From Mycolicibacterium novocastrense (GTDB lineage: Bacteria; Actinomycetota; Actinomycetes; Mycobacteriales; Mycobacteriaceae): DNA of 64,000 nucleotides. The DNA lies in the NCBI RefSeq assembly GCF_001570485.1, contig NZ_BCTA01000038.1, forward strand, positions 147,644-211,643, given 5' to 3'. Position numbers and translations under genes: made by a program. The notes under the pieces are model-generated. The model worked only from the letters and a program-made list of their open reading frames with translations, did not search any database and was not told the origin of the DNA. Within the stretch, counting starts at the first letter, position 1, and every line of letters begins with the position of its first letter. This document shows, piece by piece, positions 43,704 to 52,101 of this stretch.

Positions 43704-44477
43704 GTGAAAAACGAGGCCAAAGCCGAGAAGGGGTCGAATCTGATCGGCGTGGAGCGCACCGCCCGGATCCTCAGCGCGGTCGCCGATGCGGAGAACGGCA
43801 ACCTGACCGAGATCGCGAGGCGGACGGGCCTCAACGAGGCCACGGTGTTGCGCTATCTGAACAGCCTGGCCGCACTGGGATACGTGGAGCGGTTCAACAC
43901 CGCGCAGTACCGGCTGGGCTGGGAGATCTTCCGGCTGGGGCAACGTGCCTTCTCCGGGCAGGTCCCAGGAGACGCGGTGCTGCCCACCATGGAGCGGCTG
44001 ATGTTGGAGTTCAACGAAACGGTGAACTTCGCCGCGAACAAGGAGCGCAGCGTGGTCATCCTCGAGGTGGTCGAGGGCCGGCGCGCGGTCACCAAGCTGA
44101 GCAACGTCGGGCAGTCGGACCCCTGGCACGCCTCGGCGCTGGGCAAGGCGCTGATGGCCACCATGCCCGACAGCGTCTGGCGCGACATCGTGGCGTCAGC
44201 GGGTCTGCCGGAGTTGACGCCGCACACCATCACCACCATGAAGAAGATGGCGGCCGAGATCGCCGACGTCCGTGAACGCGGCTTCGCGGTGGATCGGGAG
44301 GAAGCCGCCGAGGAGTTGACCTGCGTGGCCGCGGCGGTGCCGGTGGCCGGCGGCGGGCCGTCCCGCTACGCCCTGAGCATCAGCTTCCTGACCCACCGGC
44401 TGACGCCCGAACGCCTGGAACACGCTGGGGCACAGGTGATCGCAGGAGCTGCGGAGATCGCCAAGAAGTTACCCTGA
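43704..44477 (+). CDS. IclR-family regulator
   Basis: The 257-residue protein starts at GTG 43704. It has a winged HTH (LTEIARRTGLNEATVLRYLN) and a C-terminal effector domain with KLSNVGQSDPWHASALGKAL and VAGGGPSRYALSIS. It is divergent from the aldolase/dehydrogenase genes and probably controls them through the repeat at 43590-43624. It converges on the MMPL gene with a hairpin between. Confidence 0.9.
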   Translation: MKNEAKAEKGSNLIGVERTARILSAVADAENGNLTEIARRTGLNEATVLRYLNSLAALGYVERFNTAQYRLGWEIFRLGQRAFSGQVPGDAVLPTMERLMLEFNETVNFAANKERSVVILEVVEGRRAVTKLSNVGQSDPWHASALGKALMATMPDSVWRDIVASAGLPELTPHTITTMKKMAAEIADVRERGFAVDREEAAEELTCVAAAVPVAGGGPSRYALSISFLTHRLTPERLEHAGAQVIAGAAEIAKKLP

Positions 44478-44490
44478 GTGCTCTCTCGGG

Positions 44491-44506
44491 CGCCGCTCAG
44501 GCGGCG
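44491..44506. terminator. Hairpin between convergent genes
   Basis: CGCCGC-TCAG-GCGGCG forms a perfect stem at the junction of the IclR and MMPL genes and overlaps the MMPL stop. It may terminate both. Confidence 0.5.
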
Positions 44507-46485
44507 TCCAGTCGAGCCGGCCACCAGATACGCGGACCGATCAATGTGAACAGGGCCGGGATCACCACCGTGCGAACCACGAAGGTGTCCAACAGGATTC
44601 CCAGTCCGACGATGATGCCCAGCTGGGTCAAGACGATCAGGGGCAGCACGCCGAGCACGCAGAACACCGCGGCCAGCACGATGCCGGCGCTGGTGATCAC
44701 CGCACCGGTGGCGGACACCGCCCGCACGATTCCGGCGCGGGTCCCGTGTCCCACCGTCTCCTCCTTGGCGCGGGTGACCAGAAAGATGGTGTAGTCGACG
44801 CCGAGCGCCACCAGGAACAGGAAGGCGAACAGCGGGGTGCTGTTGTCCAGAGCGGGGAACCCGAATACGTGGACACTGAGCCAGCCGCCGAGACCCAGGG
44901 CGGCAACAGAACTCAACACGGTCACACCCACCAGCAGTACCGAGGCCACCACCGCACGCAACAGGACCAGCAGGACCGCCAAGACGACGGCCAGGATGGC
45001 GGGGATGATGACCCATCGGTCGCGCACGGCGGCGTCGCGGGCATCCAGGGCCTGAGCGTCGGAACCGCCCACCACGGCGCTGGGATCCACCGATCGCACC
45101 GAATCTCGCAGAGCGGCAACGCTGTCGAACGCCTCATCGGTGGCGGGCGCGGCATCCAGCACCACCGACCACCGGGTGAGGCCGGTGTCCGACCGGCCCG
45201 CCTCGTTCACCGAGACGACGCCGGGGGTGTCCGCGATGGCGGCGCTCAGATCACCGCTGCCGATCACCGTCGCCGGGTCGGTCAGGCCGCTCGGGAAGTG
45301 GGCGGCCAGGGTCTCGAACCCGCTCACGGATTCGGCTTCGACCCGGAACTGCTCGGTCTGCGACAGTCCGATGTGCAGGCCGATGAGGCCGCACGCCAGC
45401 ACCGCCAATGCGGTCACCGATGCGGTGAGCACCGCCACCGGCCGCCGCGCCACTGCCGCGGCCACCCGGTGCCAGGCGCCGGATTCCACCAGTTCCGGGC
45501 CGCCGCTGCGCGGGATGAAGGGCCAGAACAGCCGCACCCCGCACAATGCCAGCAGCGGCGGCAACACCAGTAGTGAGAACACCGCTGCGACAACAAGTCC
45601 CGATGCGGCCTGGAGTCCGAGGCTGCGGGTGCTCGGCGACACCGCGAACAGCAGGGTGAGCAAGGCCAGCACCACGGTGGCGTTGCTCGCGACGATCGCC
45701 GGGCCCGCGGTCCGCACGGCGGTGCGCAGCGCCGCGCGGTGATCGGCGTCGCGGTGCAGTTCCTCGCGGTAGCGCGAGATCAACAGCAGCGCATAGTTGG
45801 TGCCCGCCCCGAACACCAGCACACTGGTGATCCCCGCCGTCGACCCATCGGCGATCAGCCCGGCGAGCGCGGTCACCCGACCCCCGACCACCGATCCCAA
45901 CCGGTCGGCGAAACCGATCACCGCCAGCGGCACCAACCACAACACCGGCGACCGGTAGGTCAGGATGAGCAGCAGTGCCACCACCGCCGCCGTCACGGCC
46001 AGCAGGGTGATGTTGGCGCCGGAGAAGGCGTTGGCGATGTCGGCGCCGAAGGCCGGCCCGCCGGTGACCTCGGCCTGCAGCTGCGGCGCCAGATTCTCCG
46101 CGGTGGTCTGCCGCAGCGAGCTGATGGCGTCGTCGAGGGCGAACCCGGACAGCTCACCGTCCAGTGGGACCACCGACAGACCGGCCTTGCCGTCCTCGGA
46201 GAACATGCTCGCTCCGGACGCGGCCCGGTCGGCGGGATCGAGGACGCCGCCGTCGGTGCGGGTGATCACCACGACGGCCGGAGCCTGGTCGCCGCCGGGA
46301 AACTCGGTCTGCAGGGCCGCTGCTCGCGCTGCTTCGGCGTCGGGGGGCAGTGAAACGGGGGACTGGCCCGCCGATTCGTCGTTGCCGGCCAGTCCCATCA
46401 GAAGTCCTGACAGAGCGACGATGACGAGGGCGAGGATCCACGAGCGACGGCCGGTCACCATGTCGGCCAAGCGGTTCCAACTCAT
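44497..46485 (-). CDS. MMPL/RND-type transporter
   Basis: The 662-residue protein is read from ATG 46485; longer in-frame reading upstream crosses the MarR gene and was discarded. It has two MMPL halves, each with an extracytoplasmic domain and about six membrane helices (LLAVTAAVVALLLILTYRS and AILAVVLAVLLVLLRAVVA). The motifs GAGTNYALLLISRYREEL and GVDYTIFLVTRAKEE are typical of MMPL proteins. It is short like MmpL11-type and YdgH-type members. The divergent MarR gene and palindrome suggest repression relieved by the exported compound. Confidence 0.88.
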   Translation of the reverse strand: MSWNRLADMVTGRRSWILALVIVALSGLLMGLAGNDESAGQSPVSLPPDAEAARAAALQTEFPGGDQAPAVVVITRTDGGVLDPADRAASGASMFSEDGKAGLSVVPLDGELSGFALDDAISSLRQTTAENLAPQLQAEVTGGPAFGADIANAFSGANITLLAVTAAVVALLLILTYRSPVLWLVPLAVIGFADRLGSVVGGRVTALAGLIADGSTAGITSVLVFGAGTNYALLLISRYREELHRDADHRAALRTAVRTAGPAIVASNATVVLALLTLLFAVSPSTRSLGLQAASGLVVAAVFSLLVLPPLLALCGVRLFWPFIPRSGGPELVESGAWHRVAAAVARRPVAVLTASVTALAVLACGLIGLHIGLSQTEQFRVEAESVSGFETLAAHFPSGLTDPATVIGSGDLSAAIADTPGVVSVNEAGRSDTGLTRWSVVLDAAPATDEAFDSVAALRDSVRSVDPSAVVGGSDAQALDARDAAVRDRWVIIPAILAVVLAVLLVLLRAVVASVLLVGVTVLSSVAALGLGGWLSVHVFGFPALDNSTPLFAFLFLVALGVDYTIFLVTRAKEETVGHGTRAGIVRAVSATGAVITSAGIVLAAVFCVLGVLPLIVLTQLGIIVGLGILLDTFVVRTVVIPALFTLIGPRIWWPARLDAA

Positions 46486-46496
46486 GCTCAAAACTA

Positions 46497-46511
46497 TTTC
46501 AGTTACTGAAA
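46497..46511. promoter_or_regulatory. MarR operator, perfect palindrome TTTCAGT-T-ACTGAAA
   Basis: The palindrome lies between the divergent MMPL and MarR genes, 12 nt before the MMPL start codon. Confidence 0.7.
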
Positions 46512-46539
46512 CATTTAGCAAGTGAACTATGATCGGACC

Positions 46540-47010
46540 ATGACCGACCGCGCGCAGCTGGAAGGGCTGCTGGCTGCCGATGTACGCGCGCTCTCGGCGG
46601 AGTCGGAACAGATCGGCCGGACGTTCGCCGGCCAGCACGACCTGTCGGCCGGCGATTTCCGGGCCCTGGTGCACGTGCTGGTCGCCGACGACTTCGGCGC
46701 ACCGCTGACCGCCGGCGAACTGCGCAAGCGGATGGGGCTCAGCGGTGGTGCCATCACCTACCTGGTGGAGCGGATGATCGCCTCGGGTCATCTGCGTCGC
46801 GAGTCCGACCCCGAGGACCGGCGCAAGGTGATCCTGCGTTACGACGAACACGGGATGGCCGTCGCACGCGACTTCTTCACCCCGCTGGCCGAGCACACCC
46901 GCGCGGCACTGGTCGATCTGCCGGATGAGGACCTGGCCGCGGCGCACCGCGTCATCACGGCGTTGATCGCAGCCATGCGCGCATTCCAGACCGGGCTCGA
47001 AGCCGGCTGA
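46540..47010 (+). CDS. MarR-family regulator
   Basis: The 156-residue protein has the winged helix LTAGELRKRMGLSGGAITYL followed by the wing ESDPEDRRKVILRYDEHG. ATG 46540 is preferred; GTG 46522 would add six residues. It probably represses itself and the MMPL gene. Confidence 0.88.
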   Translation: MTDRAQLEGLLAADVRALSAESEQIGRTFAGQHDLSAGDFRALVHVLVADDFGAPLTAGELRKRMGLSGGAITYLVERMIASGHLRRESDPEDRRKVILRYDEHGMAVARDFFTPLAEHTRAALVDLPDEDLAAAHRVITALIAAMRAFQTGLEAG

Positions 47011-47012
47011 CC

Positions 47013-48572
47013 TCACTCCCGGTTCAGGGTGGCCTCCTCGAGATCCAGGCCGTGCAGCAGCGTGCGCAGCACCTCGTCGTCGATGCGGCCGTCGTCGCGC
47101 TCCTGGATCAGTGCGGCACGCTCGGCGGCCAGCATCTGCAGGCGCAGGTCGCGGAACACCGGCGCCGCCGTGTCCCCGGGGTGCAGGGCTGCATCGCCCC
47201 GGGCGGTGCTCCACCGGCGCAGCACCTCCCCGGCGCGCTCGTGCACCTCCGAAGGCCGGTCGCTGCGGCGCTGCTCGTCGAGAAGCTGCTCCAGCCGCTC
47301 GATCGCCGCGGTGCTGGCCCGGTACTGCGCGATGGCCGCCCGCTGCGCGTCGACCTCGGCCTCTCCACCGCCCACCCCGAGGGCACGGACCAGCCACGGC
47401 AGGGTCAACCCGTGCAGCAGCAGCGTGCCGATCACCACCACGAAGGTGAGGAAGACCAGCTGCGGACGGCCCGGGAACGCGTCGCCGGGCAGCGTCGTCA
47501 CGGGCACCGCGAAGGCCGCCGCCAGCGACACCACGCCGCGCATCCCGGCCCACGCCACGATGAACAGATGCGACGCCGGCGCGGTCGACCTTCCCCACAG
47601 CCGCGGCGTGTACGCGATCAGGAACACCCAGGCGATCCGCACCAGGATCACCGTGGCCAGCACACCCGCCGACGCCACCACCAGGGTCGCCGCGGAGATG
47701 CCGGCCAGCTCGCCGATCACGGTGGGCAGCTGCAGCCCGATCAGCAGGAACGCGAACGACTCCAGCAACAGCTGCAGCGCCTTCCACACCGCGTCGTCCT
47801 GCAGTCGGGTGGCGTAGCTCGCCGAGGTGGAGCGCTGCCCCACCACCAGTGCTGCGGCCACCACGGCCAGTACCCCGGAGCCGTGCACCTGTTCGGCGAT
47901 CAGATAGACCAGGAACGGCGCCACCAGTCCCAGCGCGCTCTCGGCCAGCGGGTCGTCGAGCCGGGTCCGGGCCGCGTCGATCAACCGCCCCAGGACCACG
48001 CCCACCAGTACGCCGCCCACCACTGCCAGCGCGAAGGTGCCCAGCGTCCGGTCCCAGCCCGTCGCGGTGCCGATCGCCGCGGCCAGTGCCACCTTGTAGG
48101 CGGTCAGGGCGGTGGCGTCGTTGAGCAGCGACTCGCCGCCCAGCAGCGTCATCATCCGGCGCGGCAGCCCGAGCCGGCGTCCGATCGCCGTGGCCGACAC
48201 CGCGTCCGGCGGCGCCACGATGGCCCCCAGCGTCAGGGCGGCGGCCAGCGTCAGGTCGGGCACCAGCTCGAAGGCCACCACCCCGACGGCGAAGGTGGTG
48301 ACCAGGGGCAGGCCGACCGCGAGCATGCCGATCGGGTGGACGTTTCGCCGCAGGTTCACATACGAGCTCTCCAGTCCCGCCGACCACAACAGCGGCGGCA
48401 GCAGCACGAACAGCACCACATCCGGCTCCAGGGTGATCGTCGGCACCCCGGGGATGAGCCCGCCCACCAGGCCCACCACGACCAGCAGCAGCGGTGCCGA
48501 CACGCCCCGCCGGCGGGCCAGCGCAGCCACCGCCACCGCGACGAGGAGCACGGCCACCGTCTGGGCACCCAC
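47013..48572 (-). CDS. Na+/H+ antiporter (CPA1/NhaP type)
   Basis: The 519-residue protein starts at GTG 48572. It has about twelve membrane helices, with family motifs LTLGAIVAPPDAVSATAIGR, GGESLLNDATAL and WAGMRGVVSLAAA. A cytoplasmic C-terminal tail of about 120 helical residues (RASTAAIERLEQLLDEQRR) follows. It exchanges Na+ (or K+) for protons. It is divergent from purT and converges on the MarR gene with 2 nt between. Confidence 0.9.
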   Translation of the reverse strand: MGAQTVAVLLVAVAVAALARRRGVSAPLLLVVVGLVGGLIPGVPTITLEPDVVLFVLLPPLLWSAGLESSYVNLRRNVHPIGMLAVGLPLVTTFAVGVVAFELVPDLTLAAALTLGAIVAPPDAVSATAIGRRLGLPRRMMTLLGGESLLNDATALTAYKVALAAAIGTATGWDRTLGTFALAVVGGVLVGVVLGRLIDAARTRLDDPLAESALGLVAPFLVYLIAEQVHGSGVLAVVAAALVVGQRSTSASYATRLQDDAVWKALQLLLESFAFLLIGLQLPTVIGELAGISAATLVVASAGVLATVILVRIAWVFLIAYTPRLWGRSTAPASHLFIVAWAGMRGVVSLAAAFAVPVTTLPGDAFPGRPQLVFLTFVVVIGTLLLHGLTLPWLVRALGVGGGEAEVDAQRAAIAQYRASTAAIERLEQLLDEQRRSDRPSEVHERAGEVLRRWSTARGDAALHPGDTAAPVFRDLRLQMLAAERAALIQERDDGRIDDEVLRTLLHGLDLEEATLNRE

Positions 48573-48670
48573 GTCCGACCGACCCCCTGGAGTCCGCAAC
48601 CTATCCTTGGACGCACAGCATGCAGGACACAGCCAGGAGGTGCGCGTGAGCCAGGGGGAAGTTGGCACCG

Positions 48671-49942
48671 GTGTCGTCGGACGCTGACGCCGCGGCCGAG
48701 CCCGCGTCCGGCACCGAACCCGAAGCCACGGTCGCCGACGATCCGCGGGCACACAGTTCTCCGACGGTGTTGCTGTTGGGCGCCGGGGAGAACGGCCATG
48801 ACCTGGTGGTGGCACTGCAACATCTGGGCGCTGCCGTGGTGGCCGCCGAAACCCACTCGGACGCGCCCGCACACGCCGTCGCCGACGACGCCCGGGTGGT
48901 GGAACTGGCCGACGGAGAGCAGCTGTCCGCACTCATCGCGGCGGTGCGGCCCGACTACGTGGTGAGTGCCACCGACGCCGTGGCGGCCGATGCGCTGGAG
49001 GCGGCCGAAGCCGCCGGCATCGAGGTGGTACCCAGTGCGCGCAGCACCCGGCTGTCTCTGGACCGCGAGGGGCTGCGGCGACTGGCCGCCGATGAGCTGG
49101 GGCTGCCGACGGCGCCGTTCTGGTTCGCGGGCTCGGTGACCGAGCTCGAGGCCATCGCCGATCACGCCGGGTTCCCGCTGGTGGTCAAACCCCTGGTGGC
49201 TTTGCCCGGCGAAGGCCAGTCGGTGTTGTTGCGGCCCGACGACGTGGAACCGGCCTGGGAGCGCGCGGTCTCGGCGGGCGGTCGCTTCCCCCACGACAGG
49301 GTGCTCGCCGAAACGGTCGTGGAGATCGACTACGAGGTGACCCTGCTGACGGTGCGTACCGGCGACGGCCCGGCCGGGCTGCACTTCAGCGAGCCGATCG
49401 GCCACCGCCAGGTGGACGGTTTCGCCGGTGAACTGGTGGTGGAGTCCTGGCAGCCCCAACCGATGGGCACGGCCGGGCTGGATGCCGCGAAGTCCATCGC
49501 GGCCCGGGTGGTCAACGCGCTCGGCGGACGTGGGGTGTTCGCGGTCGAACTGCTGGTCCGCGGGGACGAGGTCTACTTTTCCGACGTCACCGCCCGGCCC
49601 ACCGACAGTGCGGTGGTCACGGTGCGCTCCCAGCGCCTGGACGTCTACGAGCTGCACGCCCGGGCCGTGTTGGGACTCCCGGTGGACACCATCATGATCT
49701 CGCCGGCCGCTGCGGAGCTGGTCTACGGCACCGGTGACCTCGACCGCGCCGCCCTGGTGGCCGGACTGGCCACGGCGCTGCAGGTTCCCGAGAGCGACGC
49801 CCGGGTGTACGCGACGCAGGCGCCCGCGACGACGGCCCGGCACCGACTGAGCCTGGCACTGTCCACCGCCGCCGACGTGACCACCGCCAGGGACCGTGTG
49901 CAACAGGTGTCCACGGCACTGCGACGACTCTGGGAGAGATGA
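48671..49942 (+). CDS. purT: Formate-dependent phosphoribosylglycinamide formyltransferase
   Basis: The 423-residue ATP-grasp protein matches PurT: VLLLGAGENGHDLVVALQHL, FPLVVKPLVALPGEGQSVL, FAVELLVRGDEVYFSDVTAR and RPTDSAVVTVRSQRLDVYEL. PurT makes formyl-GAR from formate and ATP in purine synthesis. GTG 48671 is chosen because AGGGGG precedes it; TTG 48662 is possible. The order purT - small membrane gene - rhodanese - metZ matches mycobacterial chromosomes (Rv0389-Rv0391 region). Confidence 0.9.
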   Translation: MSSDADAAAEPASGTEPEATVADDPRAHSSPTVLLLGAGENGHDLVVALQHLGAAVVAAETHSDAPAHAVADDARVVELADGEQLSALIAAVRPDYVVSATDAVAADALEAAEAAGIEVVPSARSTRLSLDREGLRRLAADELGLPTAPFWFAGSVTELEAIADHAGFPLVVKPLVALPGEGQSVLLRPDDVEPAWERAVSAGGRFPHDRVLAETVVEIDYEVTLLTVRTGDGPAGLHFSEPIGHRQVDGFAGELVVESWQPQPMGTAGLDAAKSIAARVVNALGGRGVFAVELLVRGDEVYFSDVTARPTDSAVVTVRSQRLDVYELHARAVLGLPVDTIMISPAAAELVYGTGDLDRAALVAGLATALQVPESDARVYATQAPATTARHRLSLALSTAADVTTARDRVQQVSTALRRLWER

Positions 49943-50391
49943 CGATGGCCCCGAAGGACGAGCCGGCCGACTCGGTGGGGTCCACTCCGTGGCCCTTCCT
50001 GATCGCTCTCACGATCATCGTGATCGTGATCGGGGGCATCGCGGTCGTGCGCTGGCTCGACGGTGACGACATCCCGGAGGTCGATGTGGTGGCTCAGGCC
50101 GCGATCGCCCAGAACGACGCGTTGCAACGAGCCGACTTCGCCGATTACGCCACCTACACCTGTGCGGCCGAAGTCGGGGAGGAATCGAAAGTCCTGGACG
50201 CTCAACAACGTTCGGTGGCCATCGACGGGCAGCGTTACATCGACGGCATCTCCGGAGTCACCATCGACGGCGACACGGCCACCGGCACGGTCACCTACCA
50301 CTTCGACAAGACACCCGACGACAAAGTGGACATCCCCACCACGTTCGTTCGGGAGGACGGCCGGTGGAAGGTGTGCACGCCGGCACAGTGA
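49939..50391 (+). CDS. Membrane-anchored NTF2-like protein
   Basis: The 150-residue protein overlaps purT by 4 nt. It has one N-terminal membrane helix (FLIALTIIVIVIGGIAVVRW) and a small extracytoplasmic domain with two Cys (YTCAAEV, WKVCTPA) that could be bridged. The pattern recalls mycobacterial Mce-associated and lipoprotein-like NTF2 folds. Function is unknown. Confidence 0.65.
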   Translation: MTMAPKDEPADSVGSTPWPFLIALTIIVIVIGGIAVVRWLDGDDIPEVDVVAQAAIAQNDALQRADFADYATYTCAAEVGEESKVLDAQQRSVAIDGQRYIDGISGVTIDGDTATGTVTYHFDKTPDDKVDIPTTFVREDGRWKVCTPAQ

Positions 50392-50427
50392 CGCGGGCGG
50401 CCGCGGCGGTGTGGAAAACTCGTTTCC

Positions 50428-50841
50428 GTGAGTTATGCCGGCGATATCACCCCCGAAGAGGCGTGGAAGATTCTCAACGACGATCCCGACGCGGTGCTCG
50501 TGGACTGTCGCACCGACGCCGAGTGGAAGTTCGTCGGGGTGCCTGACCTCAGCGGGCTGGGCCGCCAGACCGTCTTCATCGAGTGGAACACCTACGCGGG
50601 CACCCACAACGAGCACTTCGTCGACGACCTGGTGGCCGCCGGGATCGAACCCGGTGAGCGTCCGGTCATCTTCCTGTGCCGCTCCGGCAACCGGTCCATC
50701 GGCGCCGCCGAGGCGGCCACCGCCGCCGGGATCGGACCGTCGTACAACGTACTCGACGGGTTCGAGGGCAACCTCGACGAGCATCGCCACCGCGGAACCA
50801 CCGGATGGCGTGCGCTCGGTCTGCCGTGGGTGCAGTCATGA
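50428..50841 (+). CDS. Rhodanese-domain sulfurtransferase (Rv0390-like)
   Basis: The 137-residue single-domain rhodanese has the active-site loop FLCRSGNRSIGAAEAA with catalytic Cys and CRTDAEWKF near the N-terminus. It overlaps metZ by 4 nt, so it may supply or handle sulfane sulfur for sulfhydrylation. It starts at GTG 50428. Confidence 0.9.
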   Translation: MSYAGDITPEEAWKILNDDPDAVLVDCRTDAEWKFVGVPDLSGLGRQTVFIEWNTYAGTHNEHFVDDLVAAGIEPGERPVIFLCRSGNRSIGAAEAATAAGIGPSYNVLDGFEGNLDEHRHRGTTGWRALGLPWVQS

Positions 50842-52061
50842 GCGGCGACAAGGCCGACGTGCCCAGCGTGCGGATCCCGGCGCCGCTGCCCGACGGGGTC
50901 GGTCAGGCCACCATCGGTGTGCGCGGTGGGCTGCTGCGGTCGGGTTTCCAGGAGACCGCCGAGGCGATGTACCTGACGTCGGGATACGTGTACTCCTCGG
51001 CCGCCGACGCCGAGAAGGCCTTCACCGGTGAGATCGACCGCTACGTCTACTCCCGCTACGGCAACCCCACCATCTCGATGTTCGAGGAGAGGTTGCGCTT
51101 GATCGAGGGAGCGCCCGCGGCGTTCGCCACGGCGACCGGCATGGCGGCGGTGTTCACCGCGCTCGGTGCGCTGCTGAAAGCGGGCGACCGGCTGGTGGCC
51201 GCCCGCAGCCTCTTCGGCTCGTGCTTCGTGGTGTGCAACGAGATCCTGCCGCGCTGGGGTGTGGAGACCGTCTTCGTCGACGGCGAGGACCTGGCGCAGT
51301 GGGAGCAGGCACTGTCGGTGCCCACCCAGGCCGTGTTCTTCGAGACGCCCTCGAACCCGATGCAGTCCCTGGTGGACATCGCCGCGGTGGCCGAGTTGGC
51401 GCACGCGGCGGGCGCAAAAGTGGTGCTGGACAACGTTTTTGCCACCCCACTGCTGCAACGTGGCATGCCGCTGGGTGCCGACGTGGTGGTGTACTCGGGT
51501 ACCAAGCACATTGACGGCCAGGGCCGGGTGCTCGGCGGGGCGATCCTGGGCGACAAGGACTACATCGACGGCCCGGTGCAGACCCTGATGCGGCACACCG
51601 GCCCGGCCATCAGCGCCTTCAACGCCTGGACCCTGCTCAAGGGGCTCGAGACCCTGGCCGTGCGCGTCCAGTACGCGAACGCCTCGGCACAGCGGGTGGC
51701 CGAGTTCCTGGAAGGTCATTCGGCGGTGAACTGGGTCAAGTACCCCTTCCTGCCCTCGCATCCGCAGTATGACCTGGCCCAGCGCCAGATGTCCGGCGGC
51801 GGCACGGTGGTCACCTTCGAGCTCGACGGGGGCACCAAGGCGCGCGCCTTCGAGGTGCTCGACAAGCTCCAGATCATCGACATCTCCAACAACCTGGGCG
51901 ACGCCAAGTCGCTGATCACCCATCCGGCCACCACCACACACCGCGCGATGGGCCCCGAGGGCCGGGCAGCCATCGGCCTGGGCGACGGCGTGGTGCGGAT
52001 TTCGGTGGGGCTGGAAGGCACCGACGACCTGATCAAGGATCTGGACCAGGCTTTGACCTAG
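50838..52061 (+). CDS. metZ: O-succinylhomoserine sulfhydrylase
   Basis: The 407-residue PLP enzyme of the Cys/Met metabolism family has YVYSRYGNPTISMFEERL, ATATGMAAVFTAL, DNVFATPLLQRGMPLGADVV and the PLP lysine in YSGTKHIDGQGRVLGG. MetZ makes homocysteine from O-succinylhomoserine and sulfide. Length and the neighbouring rhodanese gene match the mycobacterial arrangement. Confidence 0.93.
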   Translation: MSGDKADVPSVRIPAPLPDGVGQATIGVRGGLLRSGFQETAEAMYLTSGYVYSSAADAEKAFTGEIDRYVYSRYGNPTISMFEERLRLIEGAPAAFATATGMAAVFTALGALLKAGDRLVAARSLFGSCFVVCNEILPRWGVETVFVDGEDLAQWEQALSVPTQAVFFETPSNPMQSLVDIAAVAELAHAAGAKVVLDNVFATPLLQRGMPLGADVVVYSGTKHIDGQGRVLGGAILGDKDYIDGPVQTLMRHTGPAISAFNAWTLLKGLETLAVRVQYANASAQRVAEFLEGHSAVNWVKYPFLPSHPQYDLAQRQMSGGGTVVTFELDGGTKARAFEVLDKLQIIDISNNLGDAKSLITHPATTTHRAMGPEGRAAIGLGDGVVRISVGLEGTDDLIKDLDQALT

Positions 52062-52101
52062 TCCGGCACACCGACCGGCGCCCGGCGTCTATCCTGAGCG
52101 C

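Noticed and set aside
46486..48387. Longer N-terminus for the MMPL protein
   Set aside because: The extension runs through the MarR gene on the other strand and lacks family similarity; the MMPL protein starts sensibly at 46485.
47052..48965. Long plus-strand open frame opposite the antiporter
   Set aside because: Its composition (His/Gln/Arg-rich, no domains) is that of an antisense shadow, and the minus strand encodes a clear Na+/H+ antiporter.
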